Shown here piece by piece: positions 50,539 through 59,995 of a stretch of 64,000 nt of DNA (position 1 is its first letter; each line of letters opens with the position of its first letter). Under the pieces are notes generated by a model that had not been told where the DNA came from, did not search any database, and saw only the letters and a program-made list of their open reading frames with translations. This DNA comes from Occultella kanbiaonis (GTDB lineage: Bacteria; Actinomycetota; Actinomycetes; Actinomycetales; Beutenbergiaceae), in the NCBI RefSeq assembly GCF_009708215.1, contig NZ_CP046175.1, forward strand, positions 1,054,001 to 1,118,000, written 5' to 3'. The translations under genes were made by a program, and so were the position numbers.

Positions 50539-51762
50539 ATGTCACCTCTGCGGTTGGCGCTCGTCTGCCTGCACACCTCACCGGCCACGGAGCCGGGTGC
50601 GGGTGACGCGGGCGGGATGAACGTCGTCGTCTGGCAGCAGGCGCAGGCACTCGCCGCGCTCGGGCACCGGGTCGATGTGATCACCCGGCGATCCGACCCC
50701 GGCCAGCCGGAGCAGTCGACGCCGAGCCCGCACCTGACCCTGCGGTTCCTCGACGCAGGGCCGCCCGAACCGCTGCCGAAGGGCGCCCACGAGGACGTCA
50801 TGGCGGAGTTCGGCGCCGCGCTGGGCCGGCTGGCTCGGCCCGTGGGCTACGACCTCATCCACTCCCACCACTGGTTCTCCGGGATCGCGGCGCTCTCGGT
50901 CGCCCGGAGCCTGGGCGTACCGCACGTGCAGAGCTTCCACTCGATCGCAGCCCCGGAGGCCACCCCGCTGTCGGCGGGGGAGCGGCCCGAGTCGCCCGGG
51001 CGCCTCGCGGGGGAGGCGATGCTCGCGCGTGAGTCCGACCTGGTGGTCGCGATCAGTGCCGCCGAGGCACGGACGGTCACGGAGCGCCTCGGGGGCGAGC
51101 CCGGCCGGGTGGTGATCGTCGGACCCGGCGTGGACAACAACCTGTTCCACCCGGACCTGCGCCACCACGAGGACGCCGGTGCGCAGCACCAGGAGCCGGG
51201 GCATCTGCTCGTGGCCGGCCGGCTGCACCCGCTCAAGGGCATCGACCTGGCCATCGAGACCCTCGCGCTGCTGCCCGAACCTCGTCCGCTGCTCGTGATC
51301 GCCGGCGACGCGGCCAGTGACACCGCCGCCTACGCCGAGCGGCTGCGCGCGCTGGCCCGGGATCGCGGTGTCGCCGGGCTCGTGCAGTTCGCCGGGGCGC
51401 AGCACCGGGCCGATCTGGCGAGCCTGATGCGTACCGCACGGGCAGTCCTGGTGGTGTCCCACTCCGAGACCTATGGCCTGGTGGCCCTCGAGGCCTCCGC
51501 GTCCGGGGTGCCGGTGGTGGCCGCCGCGGGCGCCGGCGGGCTCGCCGAGGCGGTGGTCGACGGCGTCACCGGTCTCCTCGTGCCCACCCGGGACCCGGGT
51601 GACTGGGCCGTCGCGGTCGAGCGGATCCTCACCGAGCCGGGGCTCGGCGCCGGCCTCGGGCGGGCCGGCCGAGAGCGCGCGCTCGGTCTGGACTGGGAGA
51701 ACTCCGCGCGGGACCTGCTCGCCGCCTACGTCAGTGCATCAGGGCGACGACCACGATCATGA
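50539..51762 (+). CDS. GT4 glycosyltransferase, MshA-like
   Basis: These 407 residues form a two-Rossmann GT-B enzyme. The N-terminal nucleotide loop EPGAGDAGGMNVVVWQQ matches the MshA-type signature. The C-terminal donor site holds LVAGRLHPLKGID and SHSETYGLVALEASASG. MshA makes the GlcNAc-inositol phosphate precursor of mycothiol, the major actinobacterial thiol; general GT4 sucrose-phosphate-type enzymes are the alternative. ATG 50539 is used. Its 3' end overlaps the convergent AEC gene by 32 bp. Confidence 0.82.
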   Translation: MSPLRLALVCLHTSPATEPGAGDAGGMNVVVWQQAQALAALGHRVDVITRRSDPGQPEQSTPSPHLTLRFLDAGPPEPLPKGAHEDVMAEFGAALGRLARPVGYDLIHSHHWFSGIAALSVARSLGVPHVQSFHSIAAPEATPLSAGERPESPGRLAGEAMLARESDLVVAISAAEARTVTERLGGEPGRVVIVGPGVDNNLFHPDLRHHEDAGAQHQEPGHLLVAGRLHPLKGIDLAIETLALLPEPRPLLVIAGDAASDTAAYAERLRALARDRGVAGLVQFAGAQHRADLASLMRTARAVLVVSHSETYGLVALEASASGVPVVAAAGAGGLAEAVVDGVTGLLVPTRDPGDWAVAVERILTEPGLGAGLGRAGRERALGLDWENSARDLLAAYVSASGRRPRS

Positions 51763-52672
51763 CCGGCAGCGACAGCACCGTGGTGACCAGCTGTGCGTCC
51801 CGCGCGATCGCCTGCCCCTGCCCGTACTGGAGGGCATAGACCAAGACGTTCTGCGCCGTCGGGAGTGAGGCCATCAGGACCACCGCGAGGGTCTGGTCGG
51901 GGCTGAGCGAGAGTGCTGCGGCGATCCCGAAGGCGATCAGGGGGTGCACCACGGCGCGCATTCCGGTGACCACGATCAGATCGGGCAGCGGAGCGCGCGT
52001 GGCGACCGGCCGCTCGGCCGCGCCGGAGCCCTTCTTCGACCCGACCAGGGACAGCCCGAGCGTGATCAGGGCGAGCGGCGCGGCCGCTGCCCCGACGAGC
52101 CGGAACGGCTCCAGGACGAACTCGGGAGGTGACCACGGCAGCACCGCGAGCACGATGCCGAGGCCGGCGGCGATGGTGACCGGGTTCGTCAGCGGGCGCA
52201 GGATGAGCTGGCGTCGGGAGGCACTGCCCGCGGGCCGGGTGTCCAGGATCGCGAACGCCACCGGCGCCAGCACGAGCAGCTGCACCAGGAGCACCGGCAC
52301 CACCGGTACGGCGGTGCCGAGCACGTACACGGCGAGTGGCAGGCCGAGGTTGCCGGCGTTCAGGTAGGAGCTCGACAACGCGCCGACCGTCGCCTCCCCG
52401 GTGCTGCGGTGCAGCACGAACCTGAGGATCGCGCCCGCACCGGCCGCAACGATCAACGTGGCCAGGACAGTGGTGAGCGCGCTGGAGGTGAACAGCAGAC
52501 CCAGGTCCGTCTCGGCGATCGTGGTGAGCAGCAGCGACGGCGTCGCGACCGTGAACACAAGCTTCGCGAGCACGAGCTGGGCGCTCGGTCCGAGGACCTT
52601 GGTGGTGCCGAGGATCCAGCCGATGAAGGCGATCACCGTCATCGTGCCCAGCGCGACGAGAATCCCGCTCAC
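51731..52672 (-). CDS. AEC-family (auxin efflux carrier-like) transporter
   Basis: This 313-residue membrane protein has about ten hydrophobic helices in two halves. SYLNAGNLGLPLAVYVLG and LPTAQNVLVYALQYGQG form the crossover elements typical of the family. It exports or imports small organic acids or amino acids. GTG 52672 overlaps the stop of the upstream dehydrogenase. It is the last gene of the GH43 operon, so its substrate may be a carboxylate made there. Confidence 0.9.
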   Translation of the reverse strand: MSGILVALGTMTVIAFIGWILGTTKVLGPSAQLVLAKLVFTVATPSLLLTTIAETDLGLLFTSSALTTVLATLIVAAGAGAILRFVLHRSTGEATVGALSSSYLNAGNLGLPLAVYVLGTAVPVVPVLLVQLLVLAPVAFAILDTRPAGSASRRQLILRPLTNPVTIAAGLGIVLAVLPWSPPEFVLEPFRLVGAAAAPLALITLGLSLVGSKKGSGAAERPVATRAPLPDLIVVTGMRAVVHPLIAFGIAAALSLSPDQTLAVVLMASLPTAQNVLVYALQYGQGQAIARDAQLVTTVLSLPVMIVVVALMH

Positions 52673-53556
52673 GAGGCGGACCGCTCCTCGAGGTAGCGCT
52701 GCACCACCGACGAGTCCAGGTCGCCCAGTCCCGCGGCCACGACGCCGGCGAACACCTGCTGGAGGAACTGCGCGTGCTCGGTCGGGCCGCCGGTCAGCCG
52801 TCCCTGCGCCTGGGCGAAGTCGAGGTCCTTGATCATCAGGTGCGCCGCGCTCGCGGGCTCGTGATCGTGGGCGACGAACCTCGGGCCCTTCACGTCGAGG
52901 AGCCTGCTGCCGGCGTAACCACCGCCGAGGACGCTGAACAGCGCGGCCAGATCGAGGCCGGAGCGCTCGGCGATCACCGCCGCCTCCGCGAGCGCCACCG
53001 TCGTGGCCGCGACGATCAGCTGGTTGCACGCCTTGGCCACCTGGCCCGAGCCGAGTGGGCCCAGGTGGACGGCCCGCCCGCACGCGGCGAGCAGGTCCAC
53101 TACGGTCGCGGCGTCCTCGTCCGCGCCGCCGACGAGGATCGACAGCGCCCCGGCGACGGCACCCTCCCGGCCGCCACTGACGGGGGCATCGACCACCCGC
53201 ACGGCGCCACCCGTGCGCTCGGTGAGGTCGCCGGCCAGGGTGCGGATGCCGTCGGGCGACGAGGTCGAGCAGACCACGAGCAGAAGGTCACCGGTGCGCC
53301 CCGCGAGCAGGCCGTCCGGACCCTCCAGCACGTCCCGCAACTCGGGCAGGTCCGGCAGCACGGTGACGATGACGGCGCACTCGGCGGCGAGGGCCGCGGG
53401 GGTCGGCGCCCAGTCCGCGCCCGCCTGGAGGAGTTCGGCCGCCGACCCAGGGCGGCGCGCCGTCACGAGCAGCCGGCCGTCCTCGCGTCGGGCGGAGAGC
53501 AGGTGCCCGGCCATCGGCGCACCCATGGTGCCCAGGCCGATCACGCCGATATTCAT
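52669..53556 (-). CDS. 3-hydroxyisobutyrate dehydrogenase-like beta-hydroxyacid dehydrogenase
   Basis: This 295-residue NAD(P) enzyme has GVIGLGTMGAPMAGHLL as the dinucleotide fold, DAPVSGGREGAVAG (substrate-binding) near residue 125, and Lys in GQVAKACNQLIVA (catalytic Lys). It would oxidise a beta-hydroxy acid such as tartronate semialdehyde or 3-hydroxyisobutyrate-like compounds. It lies 47 bp after the LacI-PmoA gene and overlaps the AEC gene. Confidence 0.9.
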   Translation of the reverse strand: MNIGVIGLGTMGAPMAGHLLSARREDGRLLVTARRPGSAAELLQAGADWAPTPAALAAECAVIVTVLPDLPELRDVLEGPDGLLAGRTGDLLLVVCSTSSPDGIRTLAGDLTERTGGAVRVVDAPVSGGREGAVAGALSILVGGADEDAATVVDLLAACGRAVHLGPLGSGQVAKACNQLIVAATTVALAEAAVIAERSGLDLAALFSVLGGGYAGSRLLDVKGPRFVAHDHEPASAAHLMIKDLDFAQAQGRLTGGPTEHAQFLQQVFAGVVAAGLGDLDSSVVQRYLEERSAS

Positions 53557-53603
53557 GGTCGGCAACCTACCGCCGATGCGATGCCCGCCGGCTGCCCGGC
53601 CGA

Positions 53604-55526
53604 TCAGTGGACGCCAGGCAGGCCAGGCAGCAGGGCCTCGATCTCGTCGCGGTCCAGGGCACGGTCGACCAGGAGCGCATGCAGCTCCAGCGGCAGGTCG
53701 GCACCCTCGGCGACGGTGAGCGGGGTGTCCCAGGCCAGCGCGGGACCCACCCCCAGGTAGTCCCCGGCGCGGGCGAACCACGGACGCGCGGCGGGCCCCT
53801 GGATCAGCAGGGCCGTCCACGCACCCTCCTCGCCGGCCCGGGAGACGGCCAGCCACGGGGACGTCGAACCGTGCGCGGCGTCCTCGCCCTCACCGTCGGC
53901 TACCAGCAGGCGGGCCGGGCCACCGATCGGGAATCGCCAGAAGATCCCGCCGTAGCCGGCTCCCGGGCGGCCGGACGTGGCCGGGCTCTCGATGGTCAGG
54001 GCCCGCACGGCCCGCAGGTCGCTGCGCCACGAGAGCTGCCAGCCATCTGCCCCGGGGCGGGCCGCGGCGGTCAGGGTCCGGTCCTCCTCGACGAGCACCT
54101 CGCCCTCGTGGGAGTACCACACGAGATGCTCGGACAGGGTCGCGCCGGTCAGGGTCAGGTCGTGGGGGACCTGGGTGCCGTGGTTCTCGAGCAGCGTCGG
54201 TCCGGCGCCGCGCACGAACGTGCGACCACCCCAGAACGACGTGCCGTTGACGGCGGGGACCGCCAGGGACAGCCCGTACTGGTGCCGGTGGTCGACCGGG
54301 CTCTGCTCGGTGAGCATGGTGCCCGCGAGGGTGTAGATCGGGTGGAGGTACGGGCGGGGGGCGTGCACGTCGGGCATCGCCGCATGGCGCTCGTACCTGG
54401 CCAGCTCGAGGCCGTCCACGCCGAGCACACCCACCTCGTCGTCCCGGCTCCAGAGCAGCACCCCGGGCGCCGCCGGGGTCGCGGGCGCCTCCGCGCCGGT
54501 GACCTCGGCGGCCGGACCGCTGCGTTCGCGGGGAACGGGACCCGAGCTGGCCCGTTCCACCAGTCGTGGCCGGAAGTACAGGGACGGGCGCTCGCCGCCG
54601 CCGAGGATCAGCTGGTGCAGCTGTTCCCAGGCCTGGCGGCCCAGTTCGGCCTGTGGCACGGCCATCGTGGTCAGTGCCGGCGTCGCGTACCGGGCGAACG
54701 CGATGTCGTCGAAGCCGACCACGGAGATGTCTCCGGGCACGTCCACCCCGGACTCGTTCAGCTTGCCGAGCAGCCCGAAGGCGACCAGGTCGTTGTAGGC
54801 GAGGACCGCCGTCGCCCGGGAGCCGAGCACCGCGTCGAGGGCGGCGTAGCCGTCCTCGATCATCGCGCCGCACGGCTCGTACCGGATGCTGATCTGCGGG
54901 TTCTCGCCCTCCAGGGCGCGCAGTGCACGAAGCCGGACCGTGTTCGAGGTGCTGCTCTCCGGCCCGGCGAGGTAGATGAACCGGGTGTGCCCGAGCTTGA
55001 TCAGGCGCTGGGTGAGGGTGCGGATGCCGTCGGCGTAGTCGACCGAGAGCACGGGTACGGAAGCGTCCTCCGGGTCCCGGTTCACCACGACCACGGGCCC
55101 GGCGGTGGCGAGGACCTGCGCGAGGTCCGCGTCCGGCATCCGGGGCGAGCACAGGATGAGGGCGTCGCAGCGTCGCCGGGCCTCGAGGGCCAGCTCGAGC
55201 TCGCGCCCCGGGTCCTCGATACTGTCCGCGACCAGGACCCGATAGGAGTCCCGGGCCGCAGCCTGGTTGGCTCCGCGCAGGATCTGCTGGAACATCGGGT
55301 TCGACAGGTCCGGCACCAACAGCGCCACGGTCTGGGTGCGGCCGAGGGACAGGCTCCGGGCGACGGTGCTGGGGCTGTAGTTGAGCTCGGTGGCGACGGC
55401 GCGCACGCGCGCGGCCAGGTCGGCGCGGACGGTGGACCGCCCGTTCATGACTCGGGACACGGTGGCCCGGGAGACCCCGGCGGCGTCAGCGACCTCGGCG
55501 ATGGTGGCGACCCGTGGGGTGTTCAC
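53604..55526 (-). CDS. LacI-type regulator fused to a PmoA-like (DUF6807) domain
   Basis: This is a 640-residue single chain. Residues 1-335 are a normal LacI repressor: HTH IAEVADAAGVSRATVSRVMNG, hinge PSTVARSLSLG, effector domain with LVPDLSNPMFQQI and VGFDDIAFARYATPALTTM. After a Pro/Ala/Glu linker (about 335-350), residues 350-640 match the PmoA/DUF6807 style: APRPYLHPIYTL, DHRHQYGLSLA and GYGGIFWRF. GTG 55526 overlaps the GH43 stop. PmoA proteins are usually separate and lie beside sugar oxidoreductases. Here the domain may act as a sugar-modifying or sensing module attached to the repressor. Confidence 0.88.
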   Translation of the reverse strand: MNTPRVATIAEVADAAGVSRATVSRVMNGRSTVRADLAARVRAVATELNYSPSTVARSLSLGRTQTVALLVPDLSNPMFQQILRGANQAAARDSYRVLVADSIEDPGRELELALEARRRCDALILCSPRMPDADLAQVLATAGPVVVVNRDPEDASVPVLSVDYADGIRTLTQRLIKLGHTRFIYLAGPESSTSNTVRLRALRALEGENPQISIRYEPCGAMIEDGYAALDAVLGSRATAVLAYNDLVAFGLLGKLNESGVDVPGDISVVGFDDIAFARYATPALTTMAVPQAELGRQAWEQLHQLILGGGERPSLYFRPRLVERASSGPVPRERSGPAAEVTGAEAPATPAAPGVLLWSRDDEVGVLGVDGLELARYERHAAMPDVHAPRPYLHPIYTLAGTMLTEQSPVDHRHQYGLSLAVPAVNGTSFWGGRTFVRGAGPTLLENHGTQVPHDLTLTGATLSEHLVWYSHEGEVLVEEDRTLTAAARPGADGWQLSWRSDLRAVRALTIESPATSGRPGAGYGGIFWRFPIGGPARLLVADGEGEDAAHGSTSPWLAVSRAGEEGAWTALLIQGPAARPWFARAGDYLGVGPALAWDTPLTVAEGADLPLELHALLVDRALDRDEIEALLPGLPGVH

Positions 55527-57115
55527 GCGATCACCCCCGCCGTCGCCGCGTTCGCCCGGACCTGGGCCGCGTACGTCGAGCCGTGCAGGCTGAGCGTGAC
55601 CGGGCCGAACCGGGCGCGGGTGCCCTCGTCGGTGCCGACCGGGGCGACGGCGAAGAGGCCGAGCTCTGCCCCGATCCACCGGCCGGGGCGGACCTCGAAT
55701 CCTCCGACCGCCCGGACCCAGTCCGCGCTGTCGGGGAGCCGGTAGGCCAGGTCGGCGGTGCCGGTGCCGTCGCTGGTGAGGCGGATCTCGATCGTTGCCG
55801 GGCCGGGCAGGTCCGAACGATGCACGCGCTCCTCGGTGACGCCGTCGAGCAACCGGCCGGCCGCCACGGTGACGCCGTTCTCGGTGCGCTCAAGGCCGAG
55901 CCAGCAGTAGGCCTGACCGAGGATCACGAGCCCGGCGCGGGTGCCGGGGACGCCGTCGGGCAGGCTCAGGGTGGTGGTCGCGGTGAGCGGTTGTCCGGGC
56001 AGGACCTGACCGAGCACGTTGCCGAGCCCGCGCAGGTCGCCACGGTCAGCCGGCACCGCAGCCAGGGCGAGCGAACCGGAGCCGTTCGGGTGCGCCCAAT
56101 GCGGTGCGGGGTTCGCCTGCCAGTGCCACTGCGGACCGAGCCCGGCCGCGGTGAAGTCGTCGCTGCCGTCCGGACCGTGGCCGGCCTGCACGGTTCCCGG
56201 GACCGGACTGTGATGCTCGAGCACGGGCCGGCCCACGCCGTCGGGGCCGGATTCCCCGAGCACAGGCCAGCCGTCGTCGTCCCAGGCCATCGGCTGCAGG
56301 TGCACCACGCGGCCGTACGCGCCACGGTCCTGGAAGTGCAGGAACCAGTCGTCGCCGTCGGGGGTGTCCACCCACGCACCCTGGTGCGCACCGTTGATCG
56401 GCGTGTCCCCCTGGGCGAGCACGATCCGGCCGGAGTACGGGCCGAAGACGTCGCGAGAGCGGAACACAGACTGCCAGCCGGTGCTGACGCCGCCGGCAGG
56501 TGCGAAGATCCAGTACCAACCGTCCCGCTTGTAGAACTTCGGGCCCTCGAGGGTGGTGTAGCCCGGCAGTGCGTCGCCGTCGACGACCGTGCGTGGGCGG
56601 CCGATCGGACGGCTCAGGTCGGGCGCCACCTCCACGACCGTCAGCCGGTTCTTGACCCCGGCCCGGCTCGCGGCCCAGCCGTGCACCAGGTAGGCGCGGC
56701 CGTCGTCGTCCCAGAGGGGGCAGGGATCGATGAGGCCCGATCCGGCCAGCAGCAGCGTGGGCTCGGACCACGGGCCGGCCGCCGACCTGGCTCGGGTGGA
56801 GAAGATGCCGTGGTCCGGGTCGGGATAGACGATCACCAGGTCGTCGCCGTGCCGCCGGATCGCGGGAGCCCAGACCCCGTCACCGTGCCGGGGGAGGGCG
56901 AAGTGGTCGACCGGTGGCACGGCCGGAAGGGCATGGGAGGCGACCGTCCAGTTCACCAGGTCGGGAGAGGTCAGCACCGGTAGGCCGGGCGCGCGGTTGA
57001 AGCTGGAGACAACCATGACATAGGTGTCACCGTCACGGATCGCGTCCGGATCGGGCCAGTCCGCGTCGAGGACAGGATTGAGATACCGCCCGGGCGGCGT
57101 GGTGGTCATCGGCAT
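55523..57115 (-). CDS. GH43-family glycoside hydrolase (beta-xylosidase/arabinofuranosidase type)
   Basis: These 530 residues hold a five-bladed propeller: NPVLDADWPDPDAIRDGD (Asp base near residue 20), LIDPCPLWDDDGRAYLVHGW (Asp modulator) and YTTLEGPKFYKRDGWYW (Glu acid). A beta-sandwich domain follows from about residue 345. No signal peptide is present, so it is cytoplasmic and acts on imported oligosaccharides. GGAGGA precedes ATG 57115. It is the first gene of a four-gene operon with the LacI-PmoA fusion. Confidence 0.92.
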   Translation of the reverse strand: MPMTTTPPGRYLNPVLDADWPDPDAIRDGDTYVMVVSSFNRAPGLPVLTSPDLVNWTVASHALPAVPPVDHFALPRHGDGVWAPAIRRHGDDLVIVYPDPDHGIFSTRARSAAGPWSEPTLLLAGSGLIDPCPLWDDDGRAYLVHGWAASRAGVKNRLTVVEVAPDLSRPIGRPRTVVDGDALPGYTTLEGPKFYKRDGWYWIFAPAGGVSTGWQSVFRSRDVFGPYSGRIVLAQGDTPINGAHQGAWVDTPDGDDWFLHFQDRGAYGRVVHLQPMAWDDDGWPVLGESGPDGVGRPVLEHHSPVPGTVQAGHGPDGSDDFTAAGLGPQWHWQANPAPHWAHPNGSGSLALAAVPADRGDLRGLGNVLGQVLPGQPLTATTTLSLPDGVPGTRAGLVILGQAYCWLGLERTENGVTVAAGRLLDGVTEERVHRSDLPGPATIEIRLTSDGTGTADLAYRLPDSADWVRAVGGFEVRPGRWIGAELGLFAVAPVGTDEGTRARFGPVTLSLHGSTYAAQVRANAATAGVIA

Positions 57116-57137
57116 CGCGTGTCCTCCGGATCATGAG

Positions 57138-57151
57138 GTCTGCGTGCAGAC
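57138..57151. promoter_or_regulatory. Palindromic operator GTCTGCGTGCAGAC upstream of GH43
   Basis: The arms GTCTGC and GCAGAC enclose GT, 23 bp upstream of the GH43 start. This is the likely site of the LacI-PmoA protein encoded in the same operon. Confidence 0.5.
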
Positions 57152-57473
57152 TACCCGATCAGAAACCGGTTCCACGTCTCCTGGCCGCAATCGCGTGCGG
57201 TTGTCGCGCATCCGGAGCGCGGGGTGGAGCCTCTCGGCGGAGGTTCCGCCGACCGACGGAGTGCTTCAATCGGCATATTCACGCGCACCGCGGTGTGTCA
57301 GTGGTTCGACCGAACGGAACGTCGGGCGAGCCCTTCGTAGGCCGCCGTTGCGAGGAAACCGGTTGCCGCAAGGGATCGGATCTCGAGGACTTCGCAAGCT
57401 CTTCGAACTGTACGGGGTGGCGCCGTGCGGCGCGGGCACATCGACAGGTCGGATGGGGGAGTCGTCCAGAGGT

Positions 57474-57509
57474 CGAACGGCCCCCTCCCGGGCGGGAGAG
57501 GGCCGTTCG
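57474..57509 (-). terminator. Terminator of the glycerol operon
   Basis: CGAACGGCC plus CCCTCCCG pair with CGGGAGAGGGCCGTTCG around GG, about 17 positions with one mismatch, 19 bases after the glpK stop on the minus strand. Confidence 0.7.
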
Positions 57510-57527
57510 GCAGTGTCACCGCGCAGC

Positions 57528-59045
57528 TCAGACCTCGGTGTCGTCGTCGACCCAGTCGAACGTCTTCGTGACGGCCTTCTTCCAGGTCCGGTACAGGCGC
57601 TCACGCTCGCCCTCGTCCATCGAGGGCTCCCAACGCTTGTCCTCGGCCCAGTTGTCGATGACGTCCTGCTCGCCGTTCCAGAATCCGACCGCGATCCCGG
57701 CGGCGTAGGCCGCGCCGAGCGCCGTGGTCTCGGCGACCTGTGGCCGTACCACCGGCACGCCGAGGATGTCCGCCTGGAACTGCATGAGCGTCTCGTTGGC
57801 GATCATGCCGCCGTCGACCTTCAGCTCGGTCAGGTCAACGCCCGAGTCCGCGTTCATGGCGTCGAGGACCTCCCGGGTCTGGAAGGCGGTCGCCTCCAGC
57901 ACGGCTCGCGCGATGTGGCCCTTGTTCACGTACCTGGTCAGGCCCACCAGGGCGCCACGTGCGTCCGCCCGCCAGTACGGCGCGAACAGCCCGGAGAACG
58001 CGGGCACGAAGTACGCGCCACCGTTGTCGTCGACCGTCTTGGCCAGGTCCTCGATCTCCGGGGCGGAGGAGATGATGCCGAGGTTGTCCCGCAGCCACTG
58101 CACGAGCGACCCGGTGACGGCGATCGAACCCTCGAGCGCGTAGACCGCCGGCTGGTCCCCGATCTTGTAACAGACGGTGGTGAGCAGGCCGTTCTCCGAC
58201 GGGATCTGCTCCGTGCCCGTGTTGATCAGCATGAAGTTGCCGGTGCCGTAGGTGTTCTTGGCCATGCCGACCTCGAAGCAGGCCTGGCCGAACGTGGCCG
58301 CCTGCTGGTCGCCGAGGATGCCCGCGATCGGGACGCCGGGGACCATGCCGCCCTCGCGGCCCTTGCCGTACACCTCGGAGGATGAGCGGATCTCGGGCAG
58401 CATCGAGGTCGGGATGCCCATGTCGGCGGCGATGCCCTCGTCCCAGTTGAGCGTGGACAGGTCCATCAGCATCGTGCGGGACGCGTTCGTGACGTCGGTG
58501 ACGTGTACGCCACCGTCCTTGCCGCCGGTCATGTTCCACAGCACCCAGGTGTCCGTGTTGCCGAACAGCAGATCCCCGGCCTCGGCCTTCGCGCGGGCAC
58601 CCTCGACGTTGTCGAGGATCCACTTGACCTTCGGGCCGGAGAAGTAGGTGGCGAGGGGTAGGCCGACCTTGGCCTTGTACTTCTCGGCGCCCTCGGTGCC
58701 GCCGAGCTCCTCGACGATCTTCTGCGTGCGGGTGTCCTGCCAGACGATGGCGTTGTAGACGGGCTCGCCGGTGGACTTGTCCCAGACCACCGCGGTCTCG
58801 CGCTGGTTCGTGATGCCGACGGCGGCGATGTCGCGGTGGGTGAGGTTTGCCCGGGTGAGGGCGAGCGCGACGACCTCACGGACGTTCTTCCAGATCTCCA
58901 GGGCGTCGTGTTCCACCCATCCGGCCTTGGGGAAGATCTGTTCGTGCTCGAGCTGACCGGACTCCACGATCTGCCCGGCGTGGTTGAAGATGATCGCGCG
59001 GGAACTGGTGGTGCCCTGATCGATGGCGAGTACGTAGTCGGCCAT
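57528..59045 (-). CDS. glpK: Glycerol kinase
   Basis: This 505-residue FGGY kinase begins [17 protein letters not shown], has [16 protein letters not shown] (about residue 80-95), and carries [20 protein letters not shown] at the C-terminus. It phosphorylates glycerol. The start is MADYVLAID at 59045, with a GAGAGGAAA ribosome site. It is the last gene of the minus-strand glpD-glpF-glpK order. Confidence 0.98.
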   Translation of the reverse strand: MADYVLAIDQGTTSSRAIIFNHAGQIVESGQLEHEQIFPKAGWVEHDALEIWKNVREVVALALTRANLTHRDIAAVGITNQRETAVVWDKSTGEPVYNAIVWQDTRTQKIVEELGGTEGAEKYKAKVGLPLATYFSGPKVKWILDNVEGARAKAEAGDLLFGNTDTWVLWNMTGGKDGGVHVTDVTNASRTMLMDLSTLNWDEGIAADMGIPTSMLPEIRSSSEVYGKGREGGMVPGVPIAGILGDQQAATFGQACFEVGMAKNTYGTGNFMLINTGTEQIPSENGLLTTVCYKIGDQPAVYALEGSIAVTGSLVQWLRDNLGIISSAPEIEDLAKTVDDNGGAYFVPAFSGLFAPYWRADARGALVGLTRYVNKGHIARAVLEATAFQTREVLDAMNADSGVDLTELKVDGGMIANETLMQFQADILGVPVVRPQVAETTALGAAYAAGIAVGFWNGEQDVIDNWAEDKRWEPSMDEGERERLYRTWKKAVTKTFDWVDDDTEV

Positions 59046-59111
59046 GGTGTTTCCTCTCACTTCCTTGTGGTGCGCCCGGAGAGCGGGCGTTCATGCGATG
59101 GGGACTGAGAT

Positions 59112-59147
59112 GGCCGGGCGCGTACCGGTACGAGTACGCACCCGGCC
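59112..59147 (-). terminator. Hairpin between glpF and glpK
   Basis: GGCCGGG and GCGTAC pair with GTACGC and CCCGGCC, 13 bp plus one mismatch, loop of 8 bases, just after the glpF stop. It may partly terminate or stabilise the message so that glpK is expressed differently from glpF. Confidence 0.6.
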
Positions 59148-59154
59148 GGGTGGA

Positions 59155-59904
59155 TCAGAGTGAGACGGTCGCGAACAGACCGGCGATGACACCACCGACG
59201 ATCGGCCCGGCGACCGGCACCCAGGAGTAGCCCCAGTCGCTGGAGCCCTTGCCCTTGATGGGCAGCAGAGCGTGCGCGATCCGGGGGCCGAGGTCACGAG
59301 CTGGGTTGATGGCGTACCCGGTCGGACCACCGAGGCTGGCGCCGATACCGACCACGAGGAGGGCGACGGCGAGCGGCCCGAGACCCGAGGGCGTGCTGCC
59401 GAACGCGATGATCACGTAGACCAGTACGAAGGTCGCGATGACTTCAGTGACGAAGTTCCAGCCGTAGGAACGGATCGCCGGCCCGGTCGAGAACACGGCG
59501 AGCTTGGTGCCCTCGTCAGCGGGTTCGTCGAAGTGCTGCTTGTGAGCGAGCCAGCACACCACGGCGCCGAGGATCGCGCCGAGCATCTGGGCGAGGATGT
59601 AGACGAAAGCGTTCGGGACGGTGCCTGCGATGACCTCGAGACCGGCGTCCGGGTTCCCCGGGAAGAAGTCCGAGCCGTTGGCGAGGAGTCCGAGCGTGAC
59701 GGCCGGGTTGATGTGTGCGCCCGTGGAGTAGGCGACGTACACGCCTGCGAACACCGCCAGGCCCCAGCCGAAGTTGATGAGCAGCCAGCCCCCATTGTTG
59801 CCCTTGGTCTTCGGCAGCAGGACATTCGCCACCACACCACAACCGAGCAACGTCAACATTGCGGTTCCGAGCACTTCCGGCAAGAAGATTGCACTGAAGT
59901 CCAC
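59155..59904 (-). CDS. glpF: Glycerol uptake facilitator (aquaglyceroporin)
   Basis: This 249-residue membrane channel has six helices and two half-helix motifs: HINPAVTLG (first NPA) and AINPARDLGPR (second NPA; Asp after the second motif is typical of glycerol channels). ILAQMLGAILGAVV lies between. It lets glycerol diffuse in, where glpK traps it. The start is GTG 59904. Confidence 0.95.
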   Translation of the reverse strand: MDFSAIFLPEVLGTAMLTLLGCGVVANVLLPKTKGNNGGWLLINFGWGLAVFAGVYVAYSTGAHINPAVTLGLLANGSDFFPGNPDAGLEVIAGTVPNAFVYILAQMLGAILGAVVCWLAHKQHFDEPADEGTKLAVFSTGPAIRSYGWNFVTEVIATFVLVYVIIAFGSTPSGLGPLAVALLVVGIGASLGGPTGYAINPARDLGPRIAHALLPIKGKGSSDWGYSWVPVAGPIVGGVIAGLFATVSL

Positions 59905-59995
59905 GATGTGCCTCTCTTTCTGATTCGGGAGGTGTTACCTGTGAACGCCCCATCGCGCGCCACAACGCAAATACTGCCGCTTCACAGCTTTGTGG

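Larger units (their letters stand above)
57116..57527. other. Non-coding region between GH43 operon and glpK
   Basis: These 412 bp hold the GH43 promoter region with a palindrome at 57138, a hairpin TCGGCGGA/TCCGCCGA (57234-57252), and the glpK terminator at 57474. Open frames here look like shadows. Confidence 0.5.

Noticed and set aside
53607-55745. 712-residue plus-strand frame over the LacI-PmoA gene
   Set aside because: Shadow frame; the minus strand encodes a full LacI HTH and effector domain.
57133-57708. Open frames spanning the GH43-glpK gap
   Set aside because: They run into glpK antisense and lack coding signatures; the gap has terminator and operator structure instead.
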